The notes: generated by a model not told the origin, from the sequence alone. A DNA stretch of 64,000 bases from Conexibacter woesei Iso977N (GCF_000424625.1 NZ_AUKG01000002.1:1736001-1800000); one strand, 5' to 3'. Positions 1-8,662 are shown, numbered from the stretch's first letter. A program made the numbers and translations.

Positions 1-598
1 GGGCGACGCCGCCGGCGCACAGGTCCGGGCACGGGTAGCCGCAGACCGCCGGGTGCACGATCGGCGCGTCGGGCAGCCTGCCGTCGGCGCGCGGCGCGTG
101 GTGGTCGGTGACCACGACGTCGAGCCCCAACGACACCGCCAGGGCGACCTCGTCGACCGCGGTGATCCCGCAGTCGGTCGTCACCAGCAGCTTGGTCCCG
201 CGCGCGGCGAGCTTCTCGACCGTCGCGGCGCTCAGCCCGTAGCCGTCCTCGGCGCGCGACGGCAGGTACCAGTCGACGTCGGCGCCGACCGCACGCAGCG
301 TCCGCACGAGGATCGCCGTGGACGTCACGCCGTCCACGTCGTAGTCGCCGTGCACGGTGATCCGCGTCCCCGCAGCGGCGTGGCGCAGCATCGCCTCGAC
401 CGCGCGCTCCAGACCGGGCCCGAACGCCGACGCCGGATGCTCGTCGCTGGCCGCCAGCCAGTCGCGCGCGTCCTCGACGGTCTCGATCCCGCGCCGGACC
501 ATCACCTGCCCGACCGGGAAGCTCATCCCGAGATCGCGCGCCAGCGACAGCGCCGCGGCGCTGTCGCACGGCGGGACGTCGAGTCGGGGCGTGAGCAT
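1..598 (-). CDS. recJ: Single-stranded-DNA exonuclease RecJ, 5' part only
   Basis: N-terminal 199 residues of RecJ, the 5'-to-3' single-strand exonuclease of recombination and mismatch repair; the rest runs off the left edge. Reading leftwards from ATG at 598, the DHH-phosphoesterase motifs appear in order: DYDVDG near residue 97, VTTDCGI, then VVTDHHAP, where the DHH triad is D-H-H. All metal-binding Asp/His residues of this part are intact. The spacing from Met to the DYDVDG motif is usual for RecJ. The gene is the first in its direction after a 12-bp hairpin at 648-678 that ends the secDF unit, so it probably has its own promoter. Identification is firm; only the C-terminal half is unseen. 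Confidence 0.93.
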   Translation of the reverse strand, partial: MLTPRLDVPPCDSAAALSLARDLGMSFPVGQVMVRRGIETVEDARDWLAASDEHPASAFGPGLERAVEAMLRHAAAGTRITVHGDYDVDGVTSTAILVRTLRAVGADVDWYLPSRAEDGYGLSAATVEKLAARGTKLLVTTDCGITAVDEVALAVSLGLDVVVTDHHAPRADGRLPDAPIVHPAVCGYPCPDLCAGGVA

Positions 599-647
599 CC
601 CACCGCACGATGGCAGCGCGACCGGACGCCAAGACCGAGCGTTCCCG

Positions 648-678
648 CACGCTCCGGAGATTTCGCCTCCGGAGCGTG
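648..678 (-). terminator. 12-bp hairpin terminator after the secDF unit
   Basis: Perfect 12-bp inverted repeat (arms 648-659 and 667-678, arm CACGCTCCGGAG) with a 7-nt loop, 9 bp past the stop of the small membrane gene at 687. There is no T-run, as is common in high-GC genomes. Confidence 0.7.
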
Positions 679-686
679 TTGTAGGA

Positions 687-962
687 CTAATCCAGCTGGA
701 GCGCCGGGATCTTGCGGCGCACGCCCTCGGCGTACACCACGGCGATCCCGATCAGCGTGCCCGGGATCGCCTCGAGCGCCTGCAGGATGTGCGTGTCGGA
801 CTCACCCGGCACGGTGAAGCCGTTGACGACCAGGCCCGAGATCACGGCCCCGATGATCGCGCCCAGGAAGGCGCCCACGATGCCACCCCAGAACCGGTCC
901 GGGATGAAGATCGTGAAGTGCCAGAGGGCCAGGCCCATCATGATCCACGCGAACATCGCCAT
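687..962 (-). CDS. Small membrane protein of the secDF unit (unknown function)
   Basis: 91 residues with an N-terminal hydrophobic helix (about 1-20), a Gly-rich second segment (about 25-46; GGIVGAFLGAIIGAVISGL) and a short hydrophobic stretch near 66-78. The Gly-rich pair recalls GlsB/YeaQ/YmgE (transglycosylase-associated) proteins, but the resemblance is weak and I do not assign that family. The ATG lies 2 bp past the secDF stop, so the two are almost certainly cotranscribed. The hairpin at 648-678 ends the unit. A helper of the translocase or of membrane insertion is possible, but that is inference from position alone. Confidence 0.7.
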   Translation of the reverse strand: MAMFAWIMMGLALWHFTIFIPDRFWGGIVGAFLGAIIGAVISGLVVNGFTVPGESDTHILQALEAIPGTLIGIAVVYAEGVRRKIPALQLD

Positions 963-964
963 GG

Positions 965-3868
965 CTAACGCGGTCTCCCGTGACGCTTGTTGCGCGAGCG
1001 CCTGGGCTTGTCGCGCTTGTCATCCTTCAAGTACAGCTCGTCGGGCGAGGCGTCGGCCGCCACGTCCGGCTCGGGCTCCGGCTCGGCGTCGCGCTCCTTC
1101 TGAGCGACGCGCGTCGGCGCCGTCTCGTGCGCGATGTCCTGCACCATCTGCTGGAACTCGTTCTGCGACACGCCGCGCTCCGGGTCGTCCGGGGACGTGA
1201 TCCGGCGGCTCGGGCCCTTCGGCTCCTTCGGGTCGACCGTGAGGCCGTGGCCCGCGGTCGCGTAGGCCGGGACGTGCCCGCCGCTCTCGGCCGCGATGCG
1301 TGCGCGCCGGCGGCGGTAGAGCTCCTCGCGCTCCTTCCAGTGCGTGAGCACCGGCGAGGCGATGAAGATCGACGAGTAGGCACCCGAGACCACGCCGACG
1401 AGCAGCGCGAACGCGAAGTCCTTGAGCGTGTCGCCGCCGAAGAACAGCAGCGACAGGATCGGCAGCAGGGTGCAGAACGAGGTCGCCAGGGACCGCGTCA
1501 GCACCTCGCTCATCGAGCGGTTGACGATCTGGGAGAACGCGGCTCGCGGCATGCGCGGCACGTTCTCGCGGATGCGGTCGAACACGATGATCGTGTCGTA
1601 CAGCGAGTAACCGAGGATGGTCAGCAGCGCCGCGACCGTCGACGTCGTCACCTCCCGGCCGGTGAGCGAGTACACGCCTGCCGTGATCAGCAGGTCGTGC
1701 ATCAGCGCTATGAGGACTGGGACGGCGAACTTCCACTCGAAGCGCAGCGCGATGTAGGCGCTGATGACCAGCAGCGACGCGATGATCGCGATCACCGCCG
1801 ACTTCGCCACGGTGTTGCCGAACGTCGGGCCGACCGATTGCGACTGATACGCCCTGGGCGCGCCGAACGCCCTGGTCAGCGCGGGCTGGACCTCGGAGAT
1901 CTGCCTCGGGTCGGACTCACCCAGCGTGATCTGGATGCCGTCGCCCTTGAGCTCCTTGTCGCCCCTGACCTTCTGGACCTCGGGGTTCCTGAAGCCCGCC
2001 CTCTGCAGGACGTCGGAGACCTTGTTCTCCGTCGGCGTCTGCACGAACGCCGCCTTGACGCGGGTGCCCGACTGGAAGTCGATGCCGAAGTTCAGGCCCT
2101 TGCCGCCGATCGCCAGCGCGCCGATCAGCAGGATCACGCCGGAGAAGGAGAAGAACCACTTCGACGCGCCCATGAAGTCCTGGGTCCACCTGCGCCTCTG
2201 CTCGCCGGCGCCGAGCGCCGACGGGTGCGTGATGAAGCGCGAGCGCTGCATCTGGCCGAGGACCGCCTGGGTCGCGAGGACCGCGGTGAACAGCGAGGTC
2301 AGGGTGCCGATGCCGAGGGTGAACGCGAAGCCCTTGACCCCGGCCGTGGCCAGGATGAAGAGGATGAAGGCCACCATGAAGGTGACGACGTTCGCGTCGA
2401 TGATCGCCGCGATGCCCTTCTTGTAGCCCTGGGCGATGCCCGCCGCGACGGATCGACCGCCGCGGATCTCCTCTTTGACGCGTTCGAAGATGACGATGTT
2501 CGCGTCTGCCGCGACGCCGATCGTGAGGATCAGGCCCGCGATGCCCGGCAGCGTCATCGTGATCGGGATCAGCTTGATCAGCGCGAACAGGTAGATCGCG
2601 TAGATGATCAGCGCGCCGACCGCGATGATGCCGAGCACGCGGTAGAAGAGCAGCAGGAACAGCGCGACGACGACGAAGCCGACGATGCCGGCGACCAGGC
2701 CCTGGTGCAGCGCCTGCTGGCCGAGGGTCGCGGACACCTGCGACTGCGAGATCAGCTCGAGGTGGATCGGCAGCGCGCCGGTCTTGAGCAGGTTCGCGAG
2801 GCTCTGGGCGGTCTTGATCGTGAAGCCGCCGGAGATCTCGGAGCCGTTGGAGCCGTCGATGCCGTCCGGGTTCTCGCGCGGATCGATGAACGGGACCGAG
2901 ATGAGCTTGTTGTCGAGGACGATCGCGAAGTGGTTGGCGACCTGCTGGGGGTCGACGCCCGGCAGCAGGTTCGCGGTGCCGCGCTGGGCGATCTCGCGCG
3001 TCGTCTTCTGCCACTTCTTGCGGCCCGAGCTCGTGAAGTCGAACGTGACCGTCGGCGCGCCGGTGGTCGAGTTGGTGTTCTGCTCCGGGTTCTTGATGTC
3101 CGTGCCGCGCAGGGACGGGAGGTCCTGGAGGATGAAGTAGGAGTCGCTGGCCGCCGCGACCTGCCTGGGGTCGGTGGCGTCCGACTGGGACTGGACGACG
3201 ACGTAGCCCTCGGGGACCTCGACGTAGGAGGTCGGCCTCTTGCTCGCGTTGGTGCACGCGTCCCGGGCGGCCTTCTCGGTGTTCTGCGGGCCGCAGAGGA
3301 CCGTCCTGGCCTTGTCGTCGACGCCGTACCAGGTGCCGGACGTCGTGTTCAGCGGGTTGTCCTGCGGCTTGAGCCTGGACGCCTGCTTGACCGCGTCGTA
3401 CTGGGACTGCGAGGCGCCGGAGCCGGGCGTGCCCGCGACCGAGCCGCCGGTGACGTTCGCGTCGGCCGGGGCGGTCTTGCCGTCCGGGCCGACGACGTTC
3501 TTCTCCCAGTCGTAGAACGCCAGCTGGGCGGTCGTGCCCACCTGCGACTGCGCGTCGTCGGCGTTCTTGACGTCCGGGAGCGAGACCTCGATCTGGTTGT
3601 TGCCCGACCGCTGGATCTCCGGCTCGGCGACGCCGAGGTTGTCGATCCGGTCCCGCATGATGTCCATGGTCCGCTGGATCGAGTCCGTGGTGACCTTGGA
3701 GTACTTGGTCGGCTGGGCCTCGTAGACGAGCGACACCCCGCCCTTGAGGTCGAGGCCCTGGCGCGTCGGCTTGGACAGCGGCGACCCGGGGATGATGACC
3801 GCGAGCGCGGCCACCAGGAGGGCGGCCACGATGGCGAGGATGATGAGATTGCGGCGGCGATCAGTCAT
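965..3868 (-). CDS. secDF: Fused protein-export membrane protein SecDF
   Basis: 967-residue RND-type accessory factor of the Sec translocon, which uses proton motive force to pull preproteins through SecYEG. SecD half: TM1 at about 8-26, GLDLKGG motif at 38-44, periplasmic P1 region, then five C-terminal TMs with the ADANIVIFERVKEE signature. SecF half starts near residue 563 (ASKWFF) with FGIDFQSG near 593 and the SYDTIIVFDRIREN signature. A charged Lys/Arg/Glu tail of about 100 residues ends the protein. Odd: P1 carries an extra Gly/Ser/Thr-rich stretch at about 125-240 with two cysteines (192, 205). SecD and SecF are separate genes in many actinobacteria; here they are one polypeptide. The small membrane gene follows at once. 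Confidence 0.95.
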   Translation of the reverse strand: MTDRRRNLIILAIVAALLVAALAVIIPGSPLSKPTRQGLDLKGGVSLVYEAQPTKYSKVTTDSIQRTMDIMRDRIDNLGVAEPEIQRSGNNQIEVSLPDVKNADDAQSQVGTTAQLAFYDWEKNVVGPDGKTAPADANVTGGSVAGTPGSGASQSQYDAVKQASRLKPQDNPLNTTSGTWYGVDDKARTVLCGPQNTEKAARDACTNASKRPTSYVEVPEGYVVVQSQSDATDPRQVAAASDSYFILQDLPSLRGTDIKNPEQNTNSTTGAPTVTFDFTSSGRKKWQKTTREIAQRGTANLLPGVDPQQVANHFAIVLDNKLISVPFIDPRENPDGIDGSNGSEISGGFTIKTAQSLANLLKTGALPIHLELISQSQVSATLGQQALHQGLVAGIVGFVVVALFLLLFYRVLGIIAVGALIIYAIYLFALIKLIPITMTLPGIAGLILTIGVAADANIVIFERVKEEIRGGRSVAAGIAQGYKKGIAAIIDANVVTFMVAFILFILATAGVKGFAFTLGIGTLTSLFTAVLATQAVLGQMQRSRFITHPSALGAGEQRRRWTQDFMGASKWFFSFSGVILLIGALAIGGKGLNFGIDFQSGTRVKAAFVQTPTENKVSDVLQRAGFRNPEVQKVRGDKELKGDGIQITLGESDPRQISEVQPALTRAFGAPRAYQSQSVGPTFGNTVAKSAVIAIIASLLVISAYIALRFEWKFAVPVLIALMHDLLITAGVYSLTGREVTTSTVAALLTILGYSLYDTIIVFDRIRENVPRMPRAAFSQIVNRSMSEVLTRSLATSFCTLLPILSLLFFGGDTLKDFAFALLVGVVSGAYSSIFIASPVLTHWKEREELYRRRRARIAAESGGHVPAYATAGHGLTVDPKEPKGPSRRITSPDDPERGVSQNEFQQMVQDIAHETAPTRVAQKERDAEPEPEPDVAADASPDELYLKDDKRDKPRRSRNKRHGRPR

Positions 3869-3946
3869 GCGAAGCGGACGGCAGCGTACTGCTCGGAGAG
3901 GGACATGGCGTGTAGGGACCTAGCCGGACTGTCAGCAGCCCGGCGT

Positions 3947-4396
3947 CTACTTGTCCGGCGTGAGGACGAGCAGCATGCCCCCGTCGTCATCGTACGCCGG
4001 GAAGAGGTCAGCGGTCGCCTGGGCGGGTAGGTCGCCCTCGGCGTTGACCTGGACGGGTTGCTTGAGCTTGCGCACACCCCACTCCAGGACGGTGCCGACG
4101 GGGTCGTCCCCGTTGGCGAAGTCGAGGCCGAGGACGTCGTTGACCGGACGGCCGATGACCTTCTCGTCGTCCAGGCCGGTCAGCTCGAAGGACCCGCGAC
4201 CGCATGCGATCACGTTGCCCTGCTGGTCGCACGCGAAGAACGCGGCGTCCGGCGCGGGGTAGTAGTCGTCGAGCAACTCGAACAGGAACCCGAAGCCGCA
4301 CTTGGCGCAGCCACGGGCCTCGCGGCGGAAGCCGGCGTTGCGTTCGGTCTCGGTCGTGCGGTTGCCGCAGTTGGGGCAGATGAAGAGATGAGCCAT
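3947..4396 (-). CDS. Zinc-ribbon PAS-domain protein
   Basis: 149 residues starting at ATG 4396. The N-terminus is a four-cysteine zinc ribbon (CPNCGNRT near 8, then CAKCGFGF near 29). A PAS-like domain follows (DAAFFACDQQGNVIACGRGSFELTGLDDEKVIGRPVNDVLG in two adjoining stretches), typical of small-ligand or redox sensing, with a hydrophobic C-terminal strand (MLLVLTPDK). There is no output domain, so it is a stand-alone sensor or adaptor. It lies about 80 bp upstream of secDF on the same strand; cotranscription is possible. A similar stand-alone PAS protein is common in this lineage as far as I recall, but I cannot name a characterised homologue. The longer open frame upstream reads as low-complexity Ala/Arg/Ser and was not used. 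Confidence 0.7.
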   Translation of the reverse strand: MAHLFICPNCGNRTTETERNAGFRREARGCAKCGFGFLFELLDDYYPAPDAAFFACDQQGNVIACGRGSFELTGLDDEKVIGRPVNDVLGLDFANGDDPVGTVLEWGVRKLKQPVQVNAEGDLPAQATADLFPAYDDDGGMLLVLTPDK

Positions 4397-4526
4397 CGTT
4401 TCGGTCAGCAAGGGTATCCGGACGGCCTTTCGGGCACGTGAAGGCGCGGTTCGAGTCCGCGACGGGTGGACGTTCGGCGTGCTCGTTGCAGTGTTGGACC
4501 GCCCGGTCTGGTAAACCGCCGGGCCG

Positions 4527-5453
4527 ATGGAAGGCGCGCGCCCACCACATGACCCCGAGGTGCCGCTGGGCGACGCCGCGATCGCGACGGAGATCGCGCA
4601 GGCGGCGGCCCGCGGGCGCGGCGCCGATCGCGCCCCGACGCTCGAGCAGCTGCTCGCCGCGTTCGGCGAGAGCGCGCCGACCGACGCCGCGCGGCGCCGT
4701 GTCAGCGCTGCGCTGCGCGTGGCCGGGATGGGCGTCCGCCCGGACGTGCTGACGGCCGACCCGGGCCAGCGGCTGCTGCTGCTGCCGCCGGGCACGTCGG
4801 CCGGGAGGTCGCGCGGGCGCGGGCTGCTGGGGCTCGTGGGCGTCGCGGCGGTGCTGATCGCCGCGGCGGCGGGCGCGTCGCTGCTGGACAGGGGCGGCAA
4901 GCCGCAGACGGCGGACTCGCTGCCGGAGGGCACGACGCCGTCGTCGGTCGTCCCGCCGAGCACGTCGGCGCCGGCGACGACGCCGGCGGTGACGGACACG
5001 ACGCCTGCCGAGACGGATACGACGGCGACCGACACCACCGCCACGTCGACCACGCCGTCGGACGCCGACGCGGAGGCCGCTGCGGCGGCGAGGGCGAGGC
5101 GGCAGCGCGCCGCGCGGGCCAGGCGCAGGCGCGAGCAGGAGGCGGCGGCTGCGGCTGCGGCCAGGCAGCGCAGGGCCGCGGCGTCCAGGCAGGTGACGGT
5201 GCGCGTCGACGCGACCGGCCGGCCGACGTTCCTGTGCGTGGACGACGGCAAGGGCAACGACCTGTTCAGCGGGACGCTGTCGGGCAAGAAGGTCTTCCGC
5301 GGCAGGCGCATCCGCATGAACATCGGGCTGGCCTCGACGGTGATCACCGTCAACGGCAACCCGGTCCGGCTCAACGGCTCACCGGACGGCCTCGACATCA
5401 CCCGCGCCGGCGGCGCCAAGACGCTGCCGCTCGGGCAACGCCCCTGCGGCTGA
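4527..5453 (+). CDS. Membrane-anchored protein with RodZ-tail-like domain
   Basis: 308 residues. A cytoplasmic N-terminus of about 98 residues is followed by one TM helix (about 99-119). Then come a Thr/Ser/Pro-rich stalk (about 130-180), a charged Ala/Arg/Glu-rich helical segment likely to form a coiled coil (about 185-225), and a C-terminal beta domain. That domain reads VTVRVDATGRPTFLCVDDG, LFSGTLSGKKVF, IRMNIGLAS, ITVNGNPV, resembling the RodZ C-terminal DUF4115 fold in strand pattern. No HTH like that of RodZ is seen at the N-terminus. An outside-facing role in cell shape or envelope sensing is possible; function is unknown. The start was chosen as the first ATG after the divergent promoter region. 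Confidence 0.6.
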   Translation: MEGARPPHDPEVPLGDAAIATEIAQAAARGRGADRAPTLEQLLAAFGESAPTDAARRRVSAALRVAGMGVRPDVLTADPGQRLLLLPPGTSAGRSRGRGLLGLVGVAAVLIAAAAGASLLDRGGKPQTADSLPEGTTPSSVVPPSTSAPATTPAVTDTTPAETDTTATDTTATSTTPSDADAEAAAAARARRQRAARARRRREQEAAAAAAARQRRAAASRQVTVRVDATGRPTFLCVDDGKGNDLFSGTLSGKKVFRGRRIRMNIGLASTVITVNGNPVRLNGSPDGLDITRAGGAKTLPLGQRPCG

Positions 5454-5466
5454 GGGCGGCGCGCGC

Positions 5467-5817
5467 TCATCGCGGCGCGACCGGGCGCAGCACGGCGCGG
5501 TGGCGCTGGCCGGCTGAAGTTGTAGGCATGGACTTGGTCGCCGCCACGGCGACGACCGCTGTGGCCGCACCGGCGCCCGCGGCGGTCGCGTAGGCGGCGG
5601 CGTGGTGGTGGTCGAGGGTCAGCGTCGCGCCGTCGGCCGAGGCCGCGTGCAGCGCGATCCCGGTCGGGACCAGCAGCGCCGCGATCACGGTCATCAGGCC
5701 GAAGCGGCGGCGTGTGCGTGACGCGTGGCGGCGGTGCTCGCGGCGCTCGGCGGCGTGCATCGCGGCGGCGACGTCCTCGGTCAGCTTGGCCAGCGCCGGG
5801 AAGTCCTCAGCGGGCAT
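5467..5817 (-). CDS. Small single-pass membrane protein paired with ECF sigma
   Basis: 116 residues: a charged N-terminal helix rich in Glu/Arg/His (about 1-38), one TM (about 40-60), then a His/Ala-rich outer region (TLDHHHAAAYA) and an Arg-rich tail. Its ATG overlaps the end of the upstream sigma-factor gene by 11 bp, so it is translationally coupled to it. That position, the size and the cytoplasm-TM-outside layout fit an anti-sigma factor, but there is no zinc-binding HxxxCxxC motif. Anti-sigma function is therefore inference from context. The C-terminal 40 residues are low complexity. Confidence 0.6.
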   Translation of the reverse strand: MPAEDFPALAKLTEDVAAAMHAAERREHRRHASRTRRRFGLMTVIAALLVPTGIALHAASADGATLTLDHHHAAAYATAAGAGAATAVVAVAATKSMPTTSAGQRHRAVLRPVAPR

Positions 5818-6349
5818 CGGGCACCTCCTCCATCACCTTGATCGCTTCTCCCAGCGCGCGCAGCCCACGGGACACGCGGGCCCGGGCGGTCTGCGCGCTG
5901 ATGCCCAGGCGCGTGGCCAGCTCGTCGTACTCGAGCTCGTCGACCACACGGAGGCGGACGGCCTCCTGCTGGTCCTGCGGAAGTTGTTGTAGCTCTTGGG
6001 CGAGGACCGGGCGCAGCGCTTCGAGCCCCGCGAGGTCCTCGACGCGCCGCCGCTCGTCCTCCCCCATCACCGGCCGGTCGACGCCGAGCCGGTCCAACGC
6101 TCGGCGCTCGGCGCCACGGCGGCGGTAGGTGTGGTTCAGCTGCGTGCGGACGATCGCGAACAGCCAGGCGACGGCCTCGTCACGGGTGCCGCCGCGGAAC
6201 CTGGAGCGCCGCTCGAACGCGACCGCGAACGCCTCGCCGACGACGTCGAGCGCCAGCTCGGCATCGAACGTGCGCCTGGTGGCGAACGCCAGCAACCGAG
6301 GCCCCTCGGCCTCGAACAGCTCTCCCAGCGCTGTGGCATCGAGCTTCAT
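5807..6349 (-). CDS. ECF-type RNA polymerase sigma factor
   Basis: 180 residues, the usual ECF length. Region 2 runs from about 10 to 75 (GPRLLAFATRR, ALDVVGEAFAVAFERRSRF, AVAWLFAIVRTQLNHTYRR). Region 4 is at about 115-170 (LQQLPQDQQEAVRLRVVDEL, YDELATRLGISAQTARARVSRG), a clear HTH for -35 recognition. Start chosen at ATG 6349 because AGGAG sits just upstream; an in-frame GTG lies at 6367. It heads a two-gene unit with the overlapping membrane gene at 5817, the typical layout of a sigma factor with its regulator. The target genes cannot be told from this window. Confidence 0.88.
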   Translation of the reverse strand: MKLDATALGELFEAEGPRLLAFATRRTFDAELALDVVGEAFAVAFERRSRFRGGTRDEAVAWLFAIVRTQLNHTYRRRGAERRALDRLGVDRPVMGEDERRRVEDLAGLEALRPVLAQELQQLPQDQQEAVRLRVVDELEYDELATRLGISAQTARARVSRGLRALGEAIKVMEEVPDAR

Positions 6350-6416
6350 CCGTCTCCTGAGACCCACAACCCTCGCACCCTGTGACGAAGACCCGATTAA
6401 GGGATCCGCACCGGTG

Positions 6417-7436
6417 TCAGAAGAGGCCGGGTTCGGCGTCGGTGGGGAGTTCGAGGCCGAGGTGGGCGAAGGCGCGGGTGGTGGCGACGCGGCCGCGGGG
6501 TGTGCGCTTGAGGAAGCCGCATTGCAGGAGGTAGGGCTCGTAGACGTCTTCGATCGTGTCCTGCTCCTCGGACACGGTGATCGCGAGCGTGGAGAGGCCG
6601 ACGGGGCCGCCGGAGAACTTGGTGCAGATGGCGTCGAGGATCTCGCGGTCGAGGCGATCGAGGCCGAGGTCGTCGATCTCCAGAAGCCTCAGCGCCGCGT
6701 TGGCGGACGCGGCGTCCACGACGCCGGCGCCGCGGACCTCGGCGAAGTCGCGGACGCGCTTGAGCAGCCGGTTGGCGACGCGCGGCGTGCCGCGGGAGCG
6801 GCGGGCGATCGCGGCCGCGCCGCCCTCGTCGATCGCGCAGCCGAGGATGTGCGCGCTGCGGTGGATGATCGCCGCCAGCTCGGGACCGGCGTAGGGCTCC
6901 AGGCGGTGCTGGATGCCGAACCGATCACGGAGCGGTGTGGTGAGCAACCCTGCGCGGGTCGTCGCGCCGACGAGCGTGAACGGCGGCAGCGGCACGTCCA
7001 TGACGCGAGCACCGGCACCCTGACCGACGGTGATCGGGAGCTTGCGGTCCTCCATCGCGGGATAGAAGGTCTCCTCCAGCGCGCGGCTCAACCGGTGGAT
7101 CTCGTCCACGAAGAAGATCGAGCGCGGCTCCAGGGCGCCGAGGAACGCGGCGATGTCGGCCTTGCGCTCCAGCGCCGGGCCAGCGGTCTGGACGAACGGG
7201 ACCTCCAGCTCGGCCGCCAGGATCTGCGCCAGCGACGTCTTGCCGAGACCCGGAGGGCCGGCGAGCAGCACGTGGTCGAGCGCCTCGCCGCGCAGCCGCG
7301 CGGCCTCCAGCGACACCGCCAGCTGGTCCTTCAGCGGGTCCTGCCCGACGAAGTCGGCGAGCGTCCTGGGCCGCAGCGAGCGATCGAGGTCGTCCTCGAA
7401 CACCTCGTCGGGCGTCTGGATCCGCAGGCCGCTCAT
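6417..7436 (-). CDS. ruvB: Holliday junction branch-migration ATPase RuvB
   Basis: 339 residues, normal RuvB length. AAA+ motor of the RuvAB complex that drives branch migration at Holliday junctions. Walker A GPPGLGKT at 60-67, Walker B with DEIH at 111-114, sensor 1 GATT at 157-160 followed by the arginine-bearing TTPLRDRFG stretch, then the C-terminal winged-helix DNA-binding domain (SGGPVGLSTLA, EDVYEPYLLQCGFL, RTPRGR). The ATG overlaps the ruvA stop by 4 bp (ATGA), giving tight ruvC-ruvA-ruvB coupling. Nothing is odd about the sequence. Confidence 0.97.
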   Translation of the reverse strand: MSGLRIQTPDEVFEDDLDRSLRPRTLADFVGQDPLKDQLAVSLEAARLRGEALDHVLLAGPPGLGKTSLAQILAAELEVPFVQTAGPALERKADIAAFLGALEPRSIFFVDEIHRLSRALEETFYPAMEDRKLPITVGQGAGARVMDVPLPPFTLVGATTRAGLLTTPLRDRFGIQHRLEPYAGPELAAIIHRSAHILGCAIDEGGAAAIARRSRGTPRVANRLLKRVRDFAEVRGAGVVDAASANAALRLLEIDDLGLDRLDREILDAICTKFSGGPVGLSTLAITVSEEQDTIEDVYEPYLLQCGFLKRTPRGRVATTRAFAHLGLELPTDAEPGLF

Positions 7437-8029
7437 GCGCGCGCCGCCCGCAGCGCCTGCTGCAGCAGGTCCTCAGGCGTGTCGCCGGACGTGTCGCGCA
7501 GCAGCGCCTCGGCCTCCTCGAGCGAGAAGCCGAGCTCGACGAGCCCGTCGCGCGCCAGCGTCCGCGGGTCGTCGGCGCGCGTGGCGGTGATCTCGCCGGA
7601 CGCGTCGACCACGACGTCCGACGCCGTCCCGACCTTCTCGCGCAGCTCGACGATGATCCGCTCCGCCGTGCGCTTGCCGATCCCGGGGACGGCCGTCAGG
7701 CGCTTGACGTCGCCCGCCGCGACGCTGGCGATCAGCTCGCGCGGCGAGCCGCCGCTGAGCACCGCCTGCGCCATCTTCGGCCCGACGCTCTGCACGCCGA
7801 TCAGCAGCAGGAACAGGTCCCGCTCCTCCTCGGTCGCGAAGCCGTACAGCGACAGCGCGTCCTCGCGCACGACGAGGTGCGTCAGCAGCGAGACCGACTC
7901 CCCCGCCGCCGGGACCTGGCGCAGCGTCTCGGCGGACACGGCGAGCCGGTACCCGACCCCGGACGCGGTCTCGATCACGACGTGATCCGGACGGCGGACG
8001 TAGACCTCACCGGCAACGAGCGCGATCAT
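7433..8029 (-). CDS. ruvA: Holliday junction DNA-binding protein RuvA
   Basis: 198 residues (family about 200). RuvA tetramers grip the four-way junction and dock RuvB. Domain I is an OB fold (MIALVAGEVY at the start, GVGYRLAVSAET, LYGFATEEERDLF). Domain II holds the two helix-hairpin-helix motifs (VQSVGPKMA near 79-87, VPGIGKRTAERI near 114-125). Domain III, the RuvB-contact helices, is at about 150-198 (ARDGLVELGFSLEEAE). Start ATG 8029 overlaps the ruvC stop by 4 bp; the longer open frame upstream is the antisense-like reading of ruvC and lacks family similarity. Confidence 0.97.
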   Translation of the reverse strand: MIALVAGEVYVRRPDHVVIETASGVGYRLAVSAETLRQVPAAGESVSLLTHLVVREDALSLYGFATEEERDLFLLLIGVQSVGPKMAQAVLSGGSPRELIASVAAGDVKRLTAVPGIGKRTAERIIVELREKVGTASDVVVDASGEITATRADDPRTLARDGLVELGFSLEEAEALLRDTSGDTPEDLLQQALRAARA

Positions 8030-8547
8030 CGCGAAGCGGCCTCCTGCAGCACGGCCGCCAGCGGCGCGTGGTTGGCGTGGCAGACGCCGACGGCCAGCGC
8101 GTCGGTCGCGTGGTCGGGCAGCGACTGCCCTTCCGGAAGACGGAGCAGCGAGACCACCATGCGCGCGACCTGCTCCTTCTGCGCGCGGCCGGTCCCGCAC
8201 ACGGCCTGCTTGACCTGCTGCGGCGTGTAGGACGCGCACGGGATCCCGCGGCGCCCGGCGGCGAGCATCACGACCCCGCGCGCCTGGCCGACCGCGAACG
8301 CGCTCCTGGCGTTCTGGCCGAAGAAGAGGTCCTCCAAGGCGACCGCCTCGGGCCGCCACTGGTCCAGCAGCGCCTCGACCTCGGCGAAGATCGTCGCCAG
8401 CCGCGCCTCCAGCGCCACACCCGCGCGCGTCGTGACGACGCCGCCGTCCAGCGCCGCGAAGCGCATGCCGCGACGCTCCACCACGCCGTAGCCGGTGTTG
8501 GCCAAACCAGGATCGATGCCGAGGACGGGACTCACTGAGTCAGGCAT
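8026..8547 (-). CDS. ruvC: Holliday junction endonuclease RuvC
   Basis: 173 residues; RNase-H-fold resolvase that nicks Holliday junctions symmetrically. Active-site residues seen: D12 (VLGIDPGLANTGYG), E72 (ALEDLFFG), H146 and D149 (PDHATDAL). The use of His at the third position matches the Thermus-type RuvC rather than the Asp of E. coli. It is the first gene of ruvC-ruvA-ruvB, each joined by an ATGA overlap. Start ATG 8547 was chosen because it gives the usual short lead to the first catalytic Asp. The region upstream (8548-8662) separates it from a divergent signalling gene. Confidence 0.95.
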   Translation of the reverse strand: MPDSVSPVLGIDPGLANTGYGVVERRGMRFAALDGGVVTTRAGVALEARLATIFAEVEALLDQWRPEAVALEDLFFGQNARSAFAVGQARGVVMLAAGRRGIPCASYTPQQVKQAVCGTGRAQKEQVARMVVSLLRLPEGQSLPDHATDALAVGVCHANHAPLAAVLQEAASR

Positions 8548-8662
8548 TCTGCATGTCGGGTCGGATGTCCTGCGAACGCGCGTTCGGATCGGCACAACAC
8601 GCGTCCACGTACGTGACGCACCGCACAACCACCCGCCCCGCCAAGCCGATCCCGGACGCAAG

